64,000 nucleotides of DNA. Origin: Candidatus Leptofilum gracile (lineage in GTDB: Bacteria > Chloroflexota > Anaerolineae > Promineifilales > Promineifilaceae). Of the stretch, positions 61,079 to 64,000 are shown one piece after another. The translations under genes were made by a program, and so were the position numbers. The notes beneath the pieces were generated by a model. It did no database searches, was not told the DNA's origin, and saw only the letters and a program-made list of their open reading frames with translations. Within the stretch, counting starts at the first letter, position 1. Each line of letters opens with the position of its first letter. The DNA lies in NCBI GenBank assembly GCA_016713825.1, contig JADJOJ010000011.1, positions 310,001-374,000 on the forward strand, written 5' to 3'.

Positions 61079-61816
61079 ATGCAACTTTATATGATCAGAC
61101 ACGCACAATCGGAAAATAATGATTTATGGGTGCGGACGGGCAGCAGCAACGGCCGTTCGCCAGACCCACTCCTCACAGAAGTTGGCCAGCAGCAGGCGCA
61201 CCGCTTGGGGCAGCATATTGCCAGCGGTTGGTCGCAGGCCGATCCCGACAACGATCCGCACAATCGCCTGGGGTTCAACTTTACCCACCTGTACAGCAGC
61301 TTGATGGTGCGGGCAGTGGCCACGGGCTGGGCTATTGCCAAGCAGGTGCCGTTGCCGCTGGTGGCCTGGGAAACAATCCACGAAACGGGCGGCATTTTTG
61401 AGCGCAACGAGGAGACGAAGGAGCGCGTTGGCCTGCCGGGACCCAATCGGGCCTATTTTGCGCAGCATCATCCGTACCTGGCACTGCCAGAGGGTTTGGG
61501 CGAGATGGGTTGGTGGGGGGAACGGCCGTATGAAACCCGCGAACAAGGGATGATACGCGCCAAAACATTTTTGGATGAGCTGCAAGCACGTCATGAACCC
61601 AATGATCGCGTGGCCATCGTAACGCATGGTGGTTTTTTTGTGGCGGTGCTGCGCACCTTGTTTGGTTATGCCACCATGGACAACAACGAAGGCCAAAATC
61701 GCATTTGGCTGCACGCCAATAACACCTCAATCTCCCGCCTGGAGTTCCACGACGAGCGGGTAGAATTGGTTTATTTGAACCGGCTAGACCATTTGCCCAC
61801 TGATCTGATTACCTAA
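61079..61816 (+). CDS. Histidine phosphatase family protein (phosphoglycerate-mutase-like)
   Basis: The protein has 245 residues. The catalytic RHG-type motif is YMIRHAQSENND with the phospho-His near residue 8, the second catalytic His is in VAIVTHGGFFVAVL, and an Arg in YSSLMVRAVATG matches the phosphate pocket. The family includes phosphoglycerate mutases and diverse phosphatases; the insert around residues 95-150 (HETGGIFERNEETKERVGLP) is not typical of glycolytic mutase, so a phosphatase is more likely. Start ATG 61079 lies behind the -10 box; a longer reading from 60971 would cross the divergent promoter. Confidence 0.85.
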   Translation: MQLYMIRHAQSENNDLWVRTGSSNGRSPDPLLTEVGQQQAHRLGQHIASGWSQADPDNDPHNRLGFNFTHLYSSLMVRAVATGWAIAKQVPLPLVAWETIHETGGIFERNEETKERVGLPGPNRAYFAQHHPYLALPEGLGEMGWWGERPYETREQGMIRAKTFLDELQARHEPNDRVAIVTHGGFFVAVLRTLFGYATMDNNEGQNRIWLHANNTSISRLEFHDERVELVYLNRLDHLPTDLIT

Positions 61817-61836
61817 TAACCGATGTTACGCAGTGT

Positions 61837-61899
61837 AGATTTCAAAAGTCTTACTTCCCTCTGGTGATAAACGAATTGCCTTGGAGACTTTTGAAATCT
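61837..61899. repeat. Inverted repeat with 14-bp perfect arms
   Basis: AGATTTCAAAAGTC (61837-61850) pairs with GACTTTTGAAATCT (61886-61899) around a 35-base loop. It lies between the phosphatase and nitroreductase genes. Confidence 0.65.
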
Positions 61900-61929
61900 C
61901 TTCTGCACAATGACAGGATGTAATGACCG

Positions 61930-62700
61930 ATGTTTAATTTAGCAAACTCCCACCGCTCGATCCGCGCCTACACCAGCGAGAATGTAGACGATGAATTGCT
62001 GAATGAGCTGCTCATGACTGGTTTGCGCAGCTCCAGCTCTGGCAATATGCAAACTTGGTCGGTTATTGTTACCCGAGACGAAGCCAAAAAGCAGAAGCTG
62101 TACGAGGCCCATTACGAACAGCCGATGGTTCTGCAAGCCCCTCTCGTGCTGACGTTTTGCTCGGATGTGTTCCGCATGCGGGAATGGATTCGGGTGAATG
62201 AATCCAAGCAAAGCTTTGATGATTTTTTGGGCTTTCTGACCGGCGCGGTGGATGCCGTCATTGCGGCGCAGACAATCTGCCTGGCGGCCGAATCGCAAGG
62301 GTTGGGCATTTGCTACATGGGCACCACCTGGTGGTCGGCCGACGACATCATCGAGATTTTGGGGCTACCCAAGGGGGTTTTCCCGGTGACCAGCATCGTG
62401 TTGGGTCATCCGGCCGAAGACCCGCCGCTGCGCGATCGCCTGCCGCTGGAACTGCTGGTGCATCAGGAGCAATATCAGATTTTGCCGGATGCGGAGATCA
62501 AGGCCGCACACGCGGCGCGGGAGGAAAGCGCCTGGGCGCGGTACAATGCCAACGAGGAACTGCGCGAGGCGCTGGCGGAAGCTGGCATTACCAAAGTGAC
62601 CGATTTTTACACGTCGGAATTTAAATATTCCAAGGAGCTGCACCAGCGCGTCAGCGAGATGCTGGTGCAAACGTTACAAAAGCAAGGTTTGTGGCTATAG
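61930..62700 (+). CDS. Nitroreductase-family flavoprotein (NfsA/FRase-like)
   Basis: The protein has 256 residues and is an FMN-dependent NAD(P)H oxidoreductase. HRSIRAYTSENV with RSSSSGNMQTW forms the FMN phosphate-binding region, AAESQGLGICYMGTTWWSAD is the family block around the isoalloxazine, and VTSIVLGHPAEDPPLRDRLP matches the NfsA-type C-terminal extension. A long C-terminal helix pair completes the dimer. Natural substrates (quinones, flavins, nitro compounds) cannot be distinguished. AGGA stands about ten bases before ATG 61930. Confidence 0.88.
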   Translation: MFNLANSHRSIRAYTSENVDDELLNELLMTGLRSSSSGNMQTWSVIVTRDEAKKQKLYEAHYEQPMVLQAPLVLTFCSDVFRMREWIRVNESKQSFDDFLGFLTGAVDAVIAAQTICLAAESQGLGICYMGTTWWSADDIIEILGLPKGVFPVTSIVLGHPAEDPPLRDRLPLELLVHQEQYQILPDAEIKAAHAAREESAWARYNANEELREALAEAGITKVTDFYTSEFKYSKELHQRVSEMLVQTLQKQGLWL

Positions 62701-62710
62701 TTTGTGCCAA

Positions 62711-62763
62711 GGTCCGGGAGGTTTAGCGCAAATTGAAGGTATTTTTGAAGCCTCCCGGAGGTT
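62711..62763. repeat. CCTCCCGGAGG-type inverted element between convergent genes
   Basis: CCGGGAGG (62714-62721) pairs with CCTCCCGG (62751-62758). The right copy is itself palindromic (CCTCCCGGAGG) and another copy forms the C-terminal codons of the phosphotransferase gene at 57483-57497. It may end both the nitroreductase and corA transcripts. Confidence 0.55.
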
Positions 62764-62774
62764 TATGCCCAGAA

Positions 62775-63758
62775 TCACATCCAGGCGCGGCGGCGCATCC
62801 AGTAGAACATGCCCAGCGGCAGCAGGGTCATCACGGCCAGCACCAAAATCAAAATGCCCGATCCAGTCCACACCTGGGAGGGCAGCACCGCCTGAAAAAA
62901 GTTCATGCCAAAAAAGCCGGTGATAAACGTGAGGGGCATGAACAGGGTGGTGATGATGGTGAGGGTTTTCATGATGTCGTTCATTCGGTTGTTGACGACG
63001 GAAAGGTACAGCTCCATGTTGCCGGTTAGCAGGTCGCGCACGCTGTCGCTGTCGTTGGTCAGCCGCACCATATGGTCGTACACATCCCGAAAATAGATCT
63101 GGTCTTTCTCGCTGATGACCAAAAAGACGTCCCGCGCCAGCTTGTTGACCACTTCGCGTTGGGGGGCCAGCACCTGGCGAATTTTTTGGATGGTGCGCTT
63201 GTAGTGGGTCATGTTTTCCAGCAAATGGGATGAAGGCTGGGTGAAAATCTGGTTTTCCAGGAGCATAATCTGGCTTTCTAGCTGCTCCAGTACGGCCGTA
63301 TAATTATTCACTATCTCGTCAATCAACCGATACACCAGATGATCGGCCCCGTTTTGCAGCCAACGGCCGTTTCGCAAACAAAGCTGCCAGACGCGATCAA
63401 CGGCCGTTACGTCCCCAAAATGATACGTCACCAAATAATGCGCCCCCAAAAACAGGTCCAACTCCGACATTTTCATAGTGGCTGTGTCAGAATCGTAGCC
63501 TAAATCCTGCAAAGCGATGTACAGATAGCTCTCCCAATCGTCCACCTTGGGCAAATGCGTCTCATTCAGCGCATCATCAATCGCCAACGGATGAAAGCCA
63601 AACTGCTGGCTAAGAAACTGTTCCACATCAGGATTGCTCTTCGACTCATGCAAATCTATCCACAATAAGCCATCTTTACTTTCCCTGCGCCACGCTGGCG
63701 GCATTTCCGTCAGGTTTTGCACCTGCCCGCTGGCCGACACATACAAAATTCGCATCAT
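62775..63758 (-). CDS. corA: CorA-type magnesium/cobalt transporter
   Basis: The protein has 327 residues. A large N-terminal cytoplasmic domain with a long stalk helix leads to two C-terminal membrane helices (MKTLTIITTLFMPLTFITGF and GILILVLAVMTLLPLGMFYW), linked by the selectivity loop GMNFF. The GMN signature and positively charged C-terminus (MRRRAWM) are diagnostic of pentameric CorA channels for Mg2+ or Co2+. Start ATG 63758 lies ten bases behind a strong GAGGAGG. The upstream region contains a leader with a predicted terminator, so expression may be controlled by attenuation. Confidence 0.95.
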   Translation of the reverse strand: MMRILYVSASGQVQNLTEMPPAWRRESKDGLLWIDLHESKSNPDVEQFLSQQFGFHPLAIDDALNETHLPKVDDWESYLYIALQDLGYDSDTATMKMSELDLFLGAHYLVTYHFGDVTAVDRVWQLCLRNGRWLQNGADHLVYRLIDEIVNNYTAVLEQLESQIMLLENQIFTQPSSHLLENMTHYKRTIQKIRQVLAPQREVVNKLARDVFLVISEKDQIYFRDVYDHMVRLTNDSDSVRDLLTGNMELYLSVVNNRMNDIMKTLTIITTLFMPLTFITGFFGMNFFQAVLPSQVWTGSGILILVLAVMTLLPLGMFYWMRRRAWM

Positions 63759-63791
63759 CGAACACAAACCTCCTCGTCAATAGGACGCTAA

Positions 63792-63884
63792 TTTCCCTGA
63801 TAAAAAAGGTGCCGCGCGGCAACCGCTTCGTGTACAGGTTTCATGGATGGTGGTTAAAGACAGCCACTGCTGTCTTCAGGGAAA
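63792..63884 (-). promoter_or_regulatory. Structured corA leader with an internal terminator
   Basis: Read on the minus strand, TTTCCCTGA (63884-63876) can pair with TCAGGGAAA (63800-63792). Inside are the hairpin AAGACAGC/GCTGTCTT (63876-63857) and a GC-rich stem, GGTTGCCGCGCGGCACC (63824-63808), followed by six T residues, a canonical intrinsic terminator. The outer helix uses bases beyond the terminator, as in attenuators. No known riboswitch class is recognised. Confidence 0.5.
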
Positions 63885-63893
63885 ACGATCAAA

Positions 63894-64000
63894 AGTGCCA
63901 GGCACAGGGCATTAGGCTTTTTCTTGCCTGGATTGTGCGCCCTGTGCCTGGCACTAAGGGCATTAGGCTTTTTCTTGCCTGGATCGTGCGCCCTGTGCCT
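63894..64000. repeat. Tandem and inverted repeat running off the window edge
   Basis: Two 43-bp copies (63907-63949 and 63958-64000) beginning GGGCATTAGGCTTTTTCTTG differ at one base and repeat with a 51-base period. AGTGCCAGGCACAGGGC (63894-63910) is the exact inverse of 63939-63955. The array is cut by the window end, so its true extent is unknown. Confidence 0.85.

Noticed and set aside
63907..64000. CRISPR-like array
   Set aside because: Only two 43-bp copies with an eight-base gap are present; there are no spacers of 25-40 bp and no cas genes.

Overview
The window looks like part of the chromosome of an uncultured-type Chloroflexota bacterium of the Anaerolineae/Ardenticatenia kind. The evidence is a form I-like RuBisCO large subunit with no small-subunit gene beside phosphoribulokinase (a gene set known from 'Candidatus Promineofilum'-type Chloroflexota), a full-length 12-gene complex I operon, a PknB-like kinase, and moderate-to-high GC. 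This taxonomic call is inference from gene content. The octamer ACGGCCGT occurs about 100 times by my hand count, on both strands and mostly inside genes, so it behaves as a genome-specific iterated palindrome.

Layout. 1-4.3 kb: end of a DUF971 gene, a GH35 beta-galactosidase, a DoxX-like protein and a NarL-type two-component pair. 4.6-8.5 kb: a Calvin-Benson cluster (rbcL, prk, rpe, CbbY-like phosphatase). 8.6-10.9 kb: pentapeptide protein-lysA-small membrane protein, transcribed divergently from tRNA-Thr(CGT). 11.1-14.1 kb: a Ser/Thr kinase fused to a degenerate M14 peptidase domain, followed by an apparently intact lipoprotein paralogue of that domain. 14.5-17.4 kb: two overlapping SPFH genes. 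17.7-21.5 kb: dnaG-rpoD. 21.7-35.5 kb: nuoABCDEFGHIJKLM, without nuoN. 35.6-40.5 kb: phosphoesterase, molybdopterin oxidoreductase, lipoprotein and glycosyltransferase. 40.6-52.9 kb, mostly minus strand: add, rsmA, a YabE-like cell-wall protein, SRP RNA, Crp/Fnr regulator, an MBL-fold protein missing most metal ligands, AlaX, a sensor kinase, tsaD, selA and a membrane protein. 53.2-64 kb: a hypothetical gene, a DnaE-type polymerase, mscL, a rifampin-phosphotransferase-like enzyme under a tandem-HTH TetR gene, a histidine phosphatase, a nitroreductase and corA with a structured leader.

Metabolically the region joins CO2 fixation, NADH respiration and cell-envelope signalling with core replication, transcription and translation functions. 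Intergenic space is filled by three kinds of short inverted elements. The first is a set of 'word' cassettes that share an architecture (a short word repeated two to four times, then its reverse complement) but not a sequence. The second is a set of paired ATTCCCGC-type REP-like units. The third is hairpins built from the ACGGCCGT octamer. Several genes have a -10 box 6-7 nt before the start codon, which predicts leaderless mRNAs.
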